A DNA stretch of 64,000 nucleotides, from contig OX419762.1 of the NCBI GenBank assembly GCA_948567375.1, positions 501,001-565,000 on the forward strand. Reading direction: 5' to 3'. The position numbers and the translations under genes are program-made. Positions 36,400-46,957 of this stretch are shown here, piece after piece. How positions within the stretch are numbered: the first letter of the stretch is position 1; every line of letters begins with the position of its first letter. The notes under the pieces are model-generated. The model made no database searches, was not told where the DNA came from, and worked only from the letters and a program-made list of their open reading frames with translations. This DNA is from Lunularia cruciata. Its lineage: Eukaryota; Streptophyta; Marchantiopsida; Lunulariales; Lunulariaceae.

Positions 36400-38014
36400 T
36401 AGACGTGGTAGGAAGGACAAGGAGGAGAGGACTATGCATATGAGGTATGTTGGTCGACAAGCAATACTCAAGGAGAATACCAAATGCCACCTATGGATCT
36501 CCTAATAACAAAAGGTCATCCACATGGAGAACATCCTCTACAAGGGCAATGTCTAAGAAGCGTGTGAAAAAATCCTCGGATCCTACCGTCACTCCAAGAA
36601 CATGTAGTCCATTTGTTGATGTGATACACCCTCTAGAAGCTCAAAGTGAGGAGTGATATTTAAAGGAGACCATGCCCTGCACTTTGACACCTTGATTCTC
36701 AAGCCAACTAGTTGTAGCTTGGTAGTCAAGTGATCAAAGGCCTGCCTAATCTGATCTACATAGCACACGATGTGTGTATCATCTACCAAGGAGGGAAATA
36801 TAGAACCTGGCATGGCCAACGTAGTAGATAATGTAGTAGATAAGAGAGCTCTAAAGTGAACCATTGCAAATAAGGGTCCTCTTAAAGGATCTCCCTTACG
36901 TGTACCAATAATTGACTCCCTCCTGTGAACAATTGTGCTGGTGGTAAAGGGAAGTAGGAGAGCCATAAAAAGACCATACAAAAGGAATAAGACTCGCCAA
37001 GGATCCACCAGCCTCCCTATGCTCTCTAAAGATGGATGCACGTGAGATGTTATTAAAAGCATTCTCAACATCCACTTGTACAACGATACACTCTGGATGG
37101 ATATCTAGGAGTGCTCTAATATCTAAAGATAGAGCTTCACATCTTCCAAGTGTAGCTACTCCAAATTAATGTGGACTGAGGTGTTGTTGAAAGTGAGAAT
37201 GGTGCTCAAAGACAATGGGAAGATTGACCAAACGCAAAAAGATCTCTCCAATAGCAATCGGGCTAAGGCCCCCCGTGTCCTCTTCCATTGCAAGAAGTTG
37301 ACTAGCACCTAACACCCGACTAAGCGACAAAGGAATATCTCCTCTCACTACTACTGTAGCTACTTGAAACAACTTGGTCAAACCACTAGAAGGATCATCT
37401 ACCAAAAAGCAATCTCTATGGTGCTCATAAACCATCCCTGACAAGCCTCCTTAGGAAAGGCAAGGAGTAGTGCACAATGCTTGTGCAAAAAGTGACCTTT
37501 CAAGACATAAGGGCTACTTTGGTTGATAATCTAAGACCTCTAATGGTAGTCCCTCTGTTGATATAGGATGTAGTGAGCGTAGGGAAGAGATAGTCTATTA
37601 GTAGGACTAGCCATAGACAAATGGTGTAGTGCTTGTGCTGCTCTACTAAACTCTCTCGCCTGACCCAATGTCCTACACCATCGTAATTGAGTGGACTTTG
37701 TGGTATCATGTGGCAAAACTTGTCTCCTAAAGCATGTAGCCCAAACAAACTCCTCCTGAAGGGCTGCCCAATCTACTACTCAAAATTAACAAAATCTAGC
37801 AGCCACCTCTCTATGCCCCGCACATCCCCCTCTAGCTATAACAAAGACACCATCGAGTGAGTAAGAAGAATAGAAACCATGCTAACTCATCCAAGGGATC
37901 ACATGCCAAACGATAAAGTGGTAGGCAAAAAGCATGTCTAGCCTCATCATAGAGTGTGCGAGGTAGCCTATGGAATAGACATAGACATGGAAAACTAGTT
38001 TCAAATAACCCCAA
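36400..38014 (-). pseudogene. LINE-type (non-LTR) reverse transcriptase, decayed
   Basis: The order on the minus strand is that of a plant non-LTR reverse transcriptase. An N-terminal finger segment lies at 37166-37444 (GDIPLSLSRVLGASQLLAME, then GGLSPIAIGEIFLRLVN), followed by QVDVENAFNNISR (about 37050-37100), GTRKGDPLRGPLFAMVHF and FPSLVDDTHIV, the equivalent of the catalytic ADD motif, with Val in place of Ala. Stops include a TAA where HQFGVAT-type sequence is expected near 37165, and the frame shifts near 36905. Weak coding similarity seems to continue downstream to about 36400 and upstream to 38014, but those limits are uncertain. No endonuclease domain or poly(A) tail was found. Confidence 0.75.
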
Positions 38015-38100
38015 AACGCAACCCGCCTAAGAAGCTAACCAATCCCACGACTCGATCGGTATCCCTGGAACAGTCAACAAAGGGATAGAAAAAGCATGCA

Positions 38101-38237
38101 TAATCTCGAGTGTCATTGCTCTTGATGTGGTCGCTCGTCTCATGTGGGCATCCCAAGTGGTCCAATGCGTAATCTTGAGTGTCACTGCTCTTGATGTGGT
38201 CGCTCGTCTCACGTGGGCATCCCAAGTGGTCCAATCA
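38101..38237. repeat. two-copy 69-bp tandem repeat
   Basis: Units 38101-38169 and 38170-38237 differ at only a few positions (for example CATTGCT/CACTGCT and CATGTGG/CACGTGG). A recent local duplication, possibly within the LINE remnant. Confidence 0.85.
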
Positions 38238-39586
38238 TAGTCTTTGTGCATCCTTCACACATTGGTCTTTACCCCTTGCGAAGTAAAGCGTTAGGGACAC
38301 ACCGGGTATGGTGTATCCCAAACCGCTCTAAGCGGCTCCACATGAGGAAGTGTAGCCATGGCTAACACAAAAATAGTAACAATTGATGCGCTCCTCCATA
38401 TCTCCCCATACCTACAAAACCACAACCATTCACATCTCAACTCACAAAAGAAAATATAATCTCTCCAAACCCTAAAACTTTCAAACTCTTATCACTTTCA
38501 AATTCCATCTCCAAAATTTTCGATTAAATTCCCATGGAACTTAATCATAAAAACAAAGAAATTAGAAATGAAAATTCTTGACCCATCATTCTCAATATGT
38601 ACGGATCACTCTAAACCCTAAAAAATCTAAAAATACTGATAACTTTCTACTCAATTTTCAATAGTCTTCAAGCTATGTGCAAATGAATCCGAAATTGAAA
38701 AATGAACAGAATTTACAATTCACCAAGTGCTATATGCTAGAGAGCCCTCGTAACATATGGATCTTTCCTCTCACATCTCTCTCTTCTCCCATGTCCACAC
38801 TCTCCTTCAGCCTCCCAATCCTCAGCCTCGAAGAGCCGAGAAATCTTAAAGAAACAGACGTTGTTCGAAGAAACAGTGTGTCCAATGCTTCAATTATCAA
38901 CACCTGTCGTTGCCACTCTTCCTCAGATCCACCTCTGTGTCATTATCATACTTTTCTTTGCCGTGGTGGTGAGAGAAGAGTAAGAAAGAAAGAGAAAGAG
39001 TACACGAAAAAAAATAAAAATTTATCACTTCGTAGAACAGCGTCGGTAAACAGAAGCCGACACATTTATATTATCATTATCAAGAGCTCGTCCCCAAGTA
39101 CGACGAAACTCTAGATGGAAAGATTCGTGCAAAGAGGGATGGCTGAAAATAATATTTTCAGCCGTCCTTCTTTGTACATCCATCGGCCCCCACGACGGTG
39201 ACCGACGATGATGAACGGGCGTACAAAGGGGGCAAAGAGGCCCGGGCAGGAGCGGGCAGCGGAGCTCGAAAAATGATGACGCCAACGAGCGTTATAGTTG
39301 ACCACTGATGCGTTTCCCGGACCGGTAACAGCAAATTGAACTTTCACGGACAGATCGTCCGCGTGGGCAGAGTAGAGGGATGACATCCTGCGTGTCAGGG
39401 AAAGAGAGGTCGCTGGTTTTTCTTTCACGCCTCCCCACGTTAACGCAGTGAGTTTCTTCTGGGGCAAACCATCTAGTGGCATGTTTGTCTACTTTGACAT
39501 TCATTAGTTGCGTCATAATCACGTGCAAAAGGACATGTATTATGAAATCGGGAGCTCATATCACCCGGAGTAGGAAGGAGGCGCGG
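38238..39586. other. intergenic region upstream of the lipase gene
   Basis: No gene recognised. Composition changes from repeat-like DNA to GC-richer DNA after about 39100, as expected on entering the gene island. A 145-codon frame at 38677-39114 (+) has no recognisable motif and is probably chance. Confidence 0.4.
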
Positions 39587-39592
39587 TATATA
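39587..39592 (+). promoter_or_regulatory. possible TATA box of the lipase gene
   Basis: TATATA in a GC-rich context (GCGCGGTATATAGAATGG), 289 bp before the lipase ATG. If used, the leader would be about 250-260 nt. No transcript evidence. Confidence 0.35.
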
Positions 39593-39880
39593 GAATGGAG
39601 ACGGGAGAAGTGACAATTGTAGAGTAGAGTAGTGCAAAGAGAAAAGCAAACCAGACCAAGCACGAGATATGGAGGATGATGAATGATTTCTAGGTTTGGT
39701 AGGGGTTCGAGCGGTGTAGAATTTTGATCGGATAGGATGGTTTGCAAATTGGGGCTTCATGCCGGGGAGAATCGCGTGGCGTGTTCTGGAGTTGAGTTCT
39801 CGGTGGTGGATGTTAGCTTAATTTAAGCAGGTTTAATCTTTGGGAGGAGCAGGCTGTCGGATTGGTGATTCAGGAGAGAT

Positions 39881-40843
39881 ATGGGGCCAATTTCTGGTTT
39901 GGTAGCCACATTGAAATTTGTAATTGCCCTTGTACTGCTCAGTTTTCGATTCACAGGCTTTGAAAATGCCTTACAATCAGTGGTACCGAAACAATTGTTT
40001 CAAACACAATCACGAGAATGTTTATACAACAGGACTTTGGCTCTTTATGTCGTTGAGTATGCAGCTGCGGTGTATGTAGATGATTCTACTGCACTTCTGT
40101 CATGGAGCTGCTCCCGATGTGGTGGTTTGACAGCAGGCTTCAAGATTAAGGAGCTAGTCGTTGATATACCTCACTGTCTCCAGGCTTACGTTGGAGTTGC
40201 GGAAGGTTTGAAATCGATTGTGATTGCGTTTCGTGGCACCCAGGAAACTAGCTATCAAAATTGGGCGGAGGACCTTTATTTTAGGCAGCTGGATCTTAAT
40301 TACCCTGGAATAGAAGATGCCATGGTGCACAGCGGGTTCTATTCAGCTTATCACAACACAACCTTACGTGACAGTGTTATGAAAGGGGTTGAGGCTATAT
40401 TGGCCGATAGAAGTGATCTTGGTATCATCGTCACAGGTCATTCCATGGGCGGGGCGATGGCTACTTTGTGCGCTTTAGATCTTGCTGTGAATTTTGGGAG
40501 GACAGATTTAAAGGTGATAACGTTTGGTCAGCCTCGAATTGGTAACTCTGTCTTTGCTGCAGGTTATTACGCTCTTGTTCCGGATACTGTGCGCATGACT
40601 CATAGTCACGATATTGTGCCACACTTGCCTCCGTACTACACACTCTTAGGAGAGAAAACCTACCATCACTTCGCCACAGAGGTTTGGATCTTTAAAATCC
40701 AAGTTGGTCGGCTTCAGTACGAATTCGAGCAAGTTTGTGACAGTTCCGGGGAAGATCCCGATTGTAGTAGGTCAGTGACCGGCAACAGTATTTCTGACCA
40801 TTTGCAGTATCTTGGAGTTTATCTGAAGACGGTGGATTCGTAG
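39881..40843 (+). CDS. secreted class-3 (triacylglycerol-type) lipase
   Basis: An uninterrupted 320-aa protein, so the gene appears intronless. Residues about 10-27 form a hydrophobic N-terminal segment after a Lys, a likely signal peptide for secretion or a vacuole. The Lipase_3 alpha/beta-hydrolase fold is evident: oxyanion strand IVIAFRGT (113-120), nucleophile elbow GHSMGG (Ser188), then FGQPRIGN (215-222), and the acid residue in HSHDIVPHLPP (Asp244). The candidate catalytic His is in SDHLQYLG (His307). Eight or more cysteines suggest disulfides, in line with an extracellular enzyme. The family hydrolyses ester bonds of acylglycerols or related lipids; the plant substrate cannot be told from sequence. 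The start is the first ATG of the frame. It is convergent with xylose isomerase. Confidence 0.9.
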   Translation: MGPISGLVATLKFVIALVLLSFRFTGFENALQSVVPKQLFQTQSRECLYNRTLALYVVEYAAAVYVDDSTALLSWSCSRCGGLTAGFKIKELVVDIPHCLQAYVGVAEGLKSIVIAFRGTQETSYQNWAEDLYFRQLDLNYPGIEDAMVHSGFYSAYHNTTLRDSVMKGVEAILADRSDLGIIVTGHSMGGAMATLCALDLAVNFGRTDLKVITFGQPRIGNSVFAAGYYALVPDTVRMTHSHDIVPHLPPYYTLLGEKTYHHFATEVWIFKIQVGRLQYEFEQVCDSSGEDPDCSRSVTGNSISDHLQYLGVYLKTVDS

Positions 40844-41695
40844 ATAAATTGAGCGACTGTGGCATTTAAGGTGGCCTTGCAAGACGTTGATAAAATGGAG
40901 AAGCATGCGGTGGTCATTGCTGCCGGACAACGCTCTGCCTGCGTTGACACAGCTTGGCTATACGAAGTGTGATGGATATGTTTCGAGGAAAACCTTGTGT
41001 CATGCCGTTTACCAGTTATTGGGACACGGTTACCATCACAGAATTGTGTCCGAAGTCCTTCGAGTGGGCTGAACGTTTCAACGTTGATGTGTCAGAAAGT
41101 ACCGAGGTGCTGCAAATTCACAGCAATTCTCTCCTTGTCGATGTGGAGAGAATGGACAAGCATACACATCTCCTGGGTGTACCAACTGGTCTGCTGTAAA
41201 TTTATCATTCTTTTGATCAGCAAGTGTAAAATTTCGGGTTATGATAAAGGTCAAAATCCGGGAGTGTATATAAAATATACTTAGGTTGCTGTTTATACAT
41301 TATAGGTAGAGCCCTGTCCATACTGGATATACTTGTAGAAGAAATTGATCGTGCCATGTAAAGAAAATTGACGCTGACAAGGATAGTTGTATTCTTGTAG
41401 CCATTGCATATTTAGCAGTGAGTTCACGAGTAGAAAGTCCATTCGCAAAAGATAGACGCTGGCTAGTGAACTCACAAGATTGGTAAAAGACCCCTTGTCT
41501 TACTTGAAGCTTGGGTATCATACATGAATAAAGGTCTGTTTCATCCGTATACAAGTTTTTACTTTAGACGACTTATCACCCATCATATGCTAGTTTTAGG
41601 CACAATCCTACTGCTTTATCAGAATGTACAGACAAACAAAAGTATTATCTCATGTGGTAGATATAGATGAAACAGTGCTTTGAGTTGCTGCCATA
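40844..41695. other. 3' region between convergent lipase and xylose isomerase genes
   Basis: It contains the 3' untranslated regions of both genes. A frame of 81 codons at 40954-41199 (+) has no recognisable domain and is most likely lipase 3' UTR. Confidence 0.5.
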
Positions 41696-44600
41696 TCAGG
41701 TGTAGGAATGGAGTATCATCTCCGCAAGTTCCTGCGTAAAGAGTAGTAGGTCAGTAACTGCCTCATGAAATTAATGATAGCACTCCAGCATCAATTTAAA
41801 CCATTATCATTTCTTAGAGAAGCATGTCCTACCTGCTTCCCAGATGAAACTGTCGGCTCGCCCCATTCGGAGGCATGCTTTTCCAGGCTTTCAAAATCAG
41901 CATTTCCGGCCTGCAGTATTAAAGCTTCTGTGAGCAAAGAGGGTGGTCTGAGGTGTCTCAGTGAGTTTGTTTTCAGGCCCACTATAGCCAGAAGCTGAAG
42001 AGTTCAGAACAATACCTGATAAATGCGGAAGGTCCGAGAAAATTCAACATTCACATGTTCACAGGGAAACTGAGAGGATTCTAACCTCAATAGCAGCGCC
42101 AATGGAAGAATCAAAGCTTGCGTAACGATTTTTGACTAGGTCACTTAGGGTGCCATCCTGCAAATAAACCCCACCAAGTAAGAACTCACAATTCTTACAG
42201 TGGTACACACAATATAAGTTCAACTACGTACATAACATCGCAATCACAGACGAGATATTGTTACCTGATAGAGCTTGGCTGCGTTGACCAACCCCCTCGC
42301 AAGGGCGTCCATGCCTAGGATGTGAGCAATGAAGAGATCTTCAACATCCACGCTCTCTCTCCTCCTGCTCACGATAGCGCATATAGATTACTGAGCACCC
42401 AAAAACCGACGGTGCCAAATTCTTAATGTTCATGTCAGACTACGATGCAAGACTTCCGAAAGAAAAGGTCTAGAAAACTTACAATTTGGCATCAAAGTTG
42501 AAACCACCAGGGGCAAGGCCCCCCTGCAACAGTATATTAGCCAAGAACAATTTTCAGCGACAGCTCAAATAGCTTCGTAAATACCTTGCTAGGAAAAGAA
42601 GGTCCATGGAAAGCTCAGGAGACTAAGTAATGGAGTTTGGAAGCTACTTTGCCTATGAGGTCCTTACGTTCTTAATAACTGTCAGCATAACCAACGTTGC
42701 CTCTTCGATATTCGTAAGGAACTGATCAGTGTCCCAGCCTGCACCCGAGGTCAACCATGAAAAGTTTGATTCAGGATGTGCTCAGAGCATCATTAGAATG
42801 GAAGTCACCGGTCACGTTATCGCGAATATGTAAGGAAAACTAAATGTTCTGAAAATGCAAGAAATTGCAAATCGGATGATCACCGGTCTGTGCGTCTCCT
42901 GTGTTTGCATCAATGTTGCCCAAAACTCCATTAATCCTTGCCACTTCAACTTCGTGGTGGCAGCTGCATGCAATTCAAAAGTCAGTACCATAGTTAGAAA
43001 CGCAGGCAGAATCTAGCCTAAAATAGAGAAAGAGGGTAAATTCTCACGGCTGCGAACATAAGTTACATTTCACGAGTCCTGGTGCGCGTATACTTGACCT
43101 CTTTTCAAGCTATACCAACGTATCATACCGTCAATAGAGGTCACAAATATTGCTTACCTGTGTCCCGCTAGAGTTGCGTGATTACATTCAATATTCAGCT
43201 TGAATTCACCTACGCATACGGAAGTCAACCGAGAAAATCATGATCCAAACTTTCTTGAAGCATAAGTGATAGCAACTTTCAAACCGTGCCTGATCGAACC
43301 TTTTCTACTCTCAATGCTGGCTTGAGGACTAGGCATTCTAAACTGACAAAGGCTAATGCTTGCCAAGAAACGAAAGAGGAGACTGAAACAGTACCTAGAA
43401 GATCATATTTCTGCAGGAAACTGATGGCCGTTGCAGCATCCCAGTCATATCTGCCAAGAATACATATAGATATCCATTCAGCTTTCACCCGTATTGAACT
43501 CGACTAGGGTGTAATGGCATCTACTTATCTGCACCATAAGTTCAAATGCTTGCCATGAAACGGATATGAAGTAGACAAAGACTACGTACTGATGCTTAGT
43601 TGGTTCTTGTGGCTTCGGCTCAATCAAAAGAGTTCCTGCAAACAGCTGACATCAGCACCAGGACGAAATTACAAAACTTCAGCAGATTCGGGGCCTATGG
43701 AACCACGACAAGCGACGGTAACCATCTGGTTCAGAAGCATTACCTTGAAAGCCAATTTTCCTTTTATACGCCACAGCCCCCTTGAAAAAGCTTCCCTGTT
43801 GAGTGCAGTGCCACTATTAGAGACAATGACATCCAGGACCGTTTCCTAAACTAGCTTCCAGGACCGCTTCCTAAACTAGCTAGCTACGGCGGGATAGAGG
43901 GATAGTTGGTAATCAATCATTGTTCAGCCCAGAGGAAATCATCGTTAGTCATCGCACCACTTGTCAAGTTTCCTCTCAAGGTTATGCATTGTTTCCGGCG
44001 CCTCATCCGAGGCAAAGCCTAGCCTGCTGGCTAAAGCCAACTGGAAGTTTCTCTGCGAGTCCCGATTGTCGGTTACCGGTCCCGATTGTCTGGTAACCGA
44101 CAATCGGCTCGACAACCGACATGGATGTAAAGCTCGCTATCGGCTCGCATCTCTCTTAACAAGGCTTCGGTGAAGATTACAAACTTGAAAAATTATAGAC
44201 AAAAGGGACATACCATATGGTCCAGTTCTTTCTTCAGGTCTGTGTTAAGGAGACTCTGATAACCCTCGCGTCCACCCCAAAACACATAATTCTCTCCTCC
44301 AAGTTCATGCGTCACCTGAGAAAAAACTATCTAGTCAAGAACATTGATTCTTTAAGGGAATAAAACTTCCTTAACGACTTCTTAAGTTGCACTGGACATG
44401 ACGTTCCCATCTGCATACTGTTCGCGAAGATGCATAAGCTGCGCTGCCCCAAGAATTAACCTTACCTCCATAGCCTTCTTCACCTGTGCAGCCGCATATG
44501 CAAAGACTCTCACGTCTGGGCTGCATATACAAACAGGCTCAAGGTTAGATAGATATACCAAAGGCGATAAACAGCACTCCATGTTGAATGTAACCTCAGA

Positions 44601-46128
44601 ATATTGAAAACATAATACCTTGTGGCAGCTCCGTGCATGTAGCGGGGATGCTTGAAAAGTTGTGCTGTTCCCCATAGTGGCCGGATATTTGTTCCTTCCT
44701 GAAGTTTTGTACGAAAGTTACGAAACGTCAGTGCGATGTTCCGTTCTTCTCACAGAGAAGTATATGTGAAATGAGAGCAGAAGCCGTTCGTAGATCGGGA
44801 AATCCGTTTACGCACATAGCATATTCCCATCCTCATTAGTTAGACGCCATAGCGACATCTGTGATGTAACCTTTTTCTTTCTTTGAACGCATTACACATG
44901 TAAAGCTCATTCTTCCAGGTTAAAGGAAGAATGAGCAAAGTATCAGTTCTGTTGTTTGCAAACCTGAAGACTCTTAACCAACGCCACGATTGCGTCAAGA
45001 TTCTTGTTGCTTTCTTGCAATGAAGCTCCTTCTGGGGCTATGTCTCTATCATGGAAGCACCACCATTCCACCCCTAGTTTCTTGATAAATTCGAAGTTGG
45101 CTCGCACTACAAGGATAAGAGAGGAGAATGATGCAGTGTCCAATCAGAGGTAAATAAGGCATACTCCAGGGCTAAAGACTTTACAACCAGAAGTTTTTCT
45201 AGACATTTATCGAGATGAAATTCCACAAATGCCACAAACCTTGCAATGATATCGCTTGATAAAGAAAGAAACAATCCATCCTCGGAAAGCGGAGCTGTCT
45301 GGCACTAGATTTGGTCGGAGACAGAAGAACAATGAGCAACTTACTGCGAGTCTTGGCCATCTCCAGCGAATCGGTGCCATCCTCCCAAGCCCAGACCCTT
45401 GTTGCAGAACCGAAAGGATCACCACCATCGCCTCTGAAGGAATGCCAGAAAGCTACACTGAACCTTAACCAGTCCTGTATCACGAAATGGCAGAGTACTT
45501 CGTGACTTCAACACATGTAATCAGTCACGCACTCAGCCCTGGTGTAACAGCGATTCACTATCTATTCAACTCGTCTCATTGTACCATCACACAGAAAATC
45601 CTGAGAGCTTCACAGTTTTCTAGGACGTACCTTCATCTTCTTGCCGAGAACCACCTCTTCCGCGTTGTACCACCTGTAGGCGAGAGGATTATGGCTCGAC
45701 GGTCCCTATGTAAGGTGGTCAGGAGTTAGCTTCGCTACTCGATCGCCGCAATCTCAGGCACAGAATTGATAGAACAAGGAAATTTCTCAGTATTTAATTA
45801 AGGGGCACGGATTGAAGCTACAGATTCAAGTTAGTAAATTTTACCTCGTATTTTATTGTGCCTATGTTGGGGAAAAATTCTCCTTCCCAGGAAGATTCTT
45901 GAGGATCAGCGACCCGGCACGTCCTATCCGCCATGAGAAGATCTTCAGCTCCAATGATGACCTGATCATCAATCGACACATCGTAAGTTTGAAGTTCCCA
46001 CAGGTACACAGCATCCAGGATAAGCGAAAGCAATTCCAAATTTCTGCACGAATTCACTACAAGAGATGTACCTTTGCCGTGCAGAAACACGCCAGAAATA
46101 ACACGAGAACGCCCTCTTTGATCGTCAT
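41696..46128 (-). CDS. xylose isomerase, 19 exons
   Basis: Converts D-xylose to D-xylulose. Joined exons give 480 aa, the usual plant length. Exons (minus strand): 46072-46128, 45845-45961, 45631-45705, 45345-45474, 44964-45106, 44619-44698, 44466-44520, 44214-44315, 43744-43795, 43590-43635, 43395-43450, 43158-43209, 42884-42963, 42668-42738, 42483-42523, 42265-42364, 42086-42157, 41833-41910, 41696-41731. Every junction has GT..AG and matching phase. Residues 1-19 ([19 protein letters not shown]) look like a signal peptide. Class II metal and catalytic residues are present: His145-Asp146 (FHDRD), Glu276 and Lys278 (EPKP), Glu312 and His315 (ECNH), Asp340 (DANTGD), Asp351 and Asp353 (WDTD), Asp383 (FNFDAK). 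No stop or frameshift; probably functional. Least certain are the exon 1-2 join and the first two residues of exon 9. Confidence 0.93.
43832..43881. repeat. 25-bp tandem duplication in xylose isomerase intron 8
   Basis: Two adjacent units (43832-43856, 43857-43881) of TCCAGGACC(G)TTTCC-type sequence differ at one base. Confidence 0.9.
44062..44107. repeat. perfect 16-bp inverted repeat in intron 8
   Basis: CCGATTGTCGGTTACC (44062-44077) pairs perfectly with GGTAACCGACAATCGG (44092-44107) across a 14-base spacer that itself repeats CCCGATTGTC. A third partial copy (CTCGACAACCGACA) follows. It may be a small inverted-repeat insertion or a replication-slip product; it lies in the longest intron (418 bp). 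Confidence 0.85.
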
Positions 46129-46957
46129 CCTGTGTACTGCTCTCACTCTCCTACAATCCAGCAACAAACTCGTTCTCATCAATCCCAAACGAACTATATC
46201 TCCCCCTCAGCTCATAGTCTAGAAAAGTAACCTGCTGCGGGGAATCTTATAGCGCAATTCGTCCGTAAGCCACTACCATATTCAATCCACCACCAGCTCT
46301 ACGCACCAACTGGAGGCTTTCTTTGCATGACAAAGGACTGAAAGAAACCGCGCCAATCATGCCAGGTCAAATTAGGACAATATTGGCCATGTCGTAAAGA
46401 TACGAATTTAAGAACACGGCTACATGCGGCCAATTCTATTCTCACTTTGCGTCCGTGTTGGAGATTTACGTCCGGCACCACTCCGTCCACGAGGGTGCCC
46501 AATTCAAATTGGAAAACGAAGCTAAGAAGATATAGGAGAACACCGTAGGAGAATGTACCGTCTCTTTCGTATATTCAAGATCGTGACGCAACACATGCTA
46601 CGAACTTACAGAGTCCGGTGATGTCGAATTGGTGGAGAAGTGGCCGAACTTGTCACGTCGTCGAAGAAGTGTAGTCATAGTAAGTGAAAAAGAAGCGGTG
46701 TACTATAGATTTGATCGAGTTGGTAAAGTAGCTGGAGGACACGTCCACCTAGCACCGAAAGGAGGAGGCCCTACATGAATGAATTCCGCTGACGCGTGGA
46801 GCCATACGGTAATGAAGTTTGCATTGTCTCATGGTCATCGAAGAGCAGAGTCCCTAAAGTAGACAGTGGAATTGAGAGGGACCATCCATTGACCGATTAG
46901 GGAATTCGGGGCGCTTGATTAACATTGTGGAAGAGGGGGGAATCATATCGAGCAAAT
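46129..46957. promoter_or_regulatory. 829-bp divergent intergenic region
   Basis: The start codons of xylose isomerase (minus) and the ENOD93-like gene (plus) face away from each other across this stretch, so it must hold both promoters. I did not find a convincing TATA box for either. No other gene is seen. Confidence 0.5.

Noticed and set aside
38677..39114. 145-codon frame upstream of the lipase as a gene
   Set aside because: Low-complexity Ser/Lys composition, no recognisable motif, no splice or promoter support.
40954..41199. 81-codon frame after the lipase as a separate small protein
   Set aside because: It lies within the expected 3' UTR, several frames overlap there, and no family resemblance was seen.
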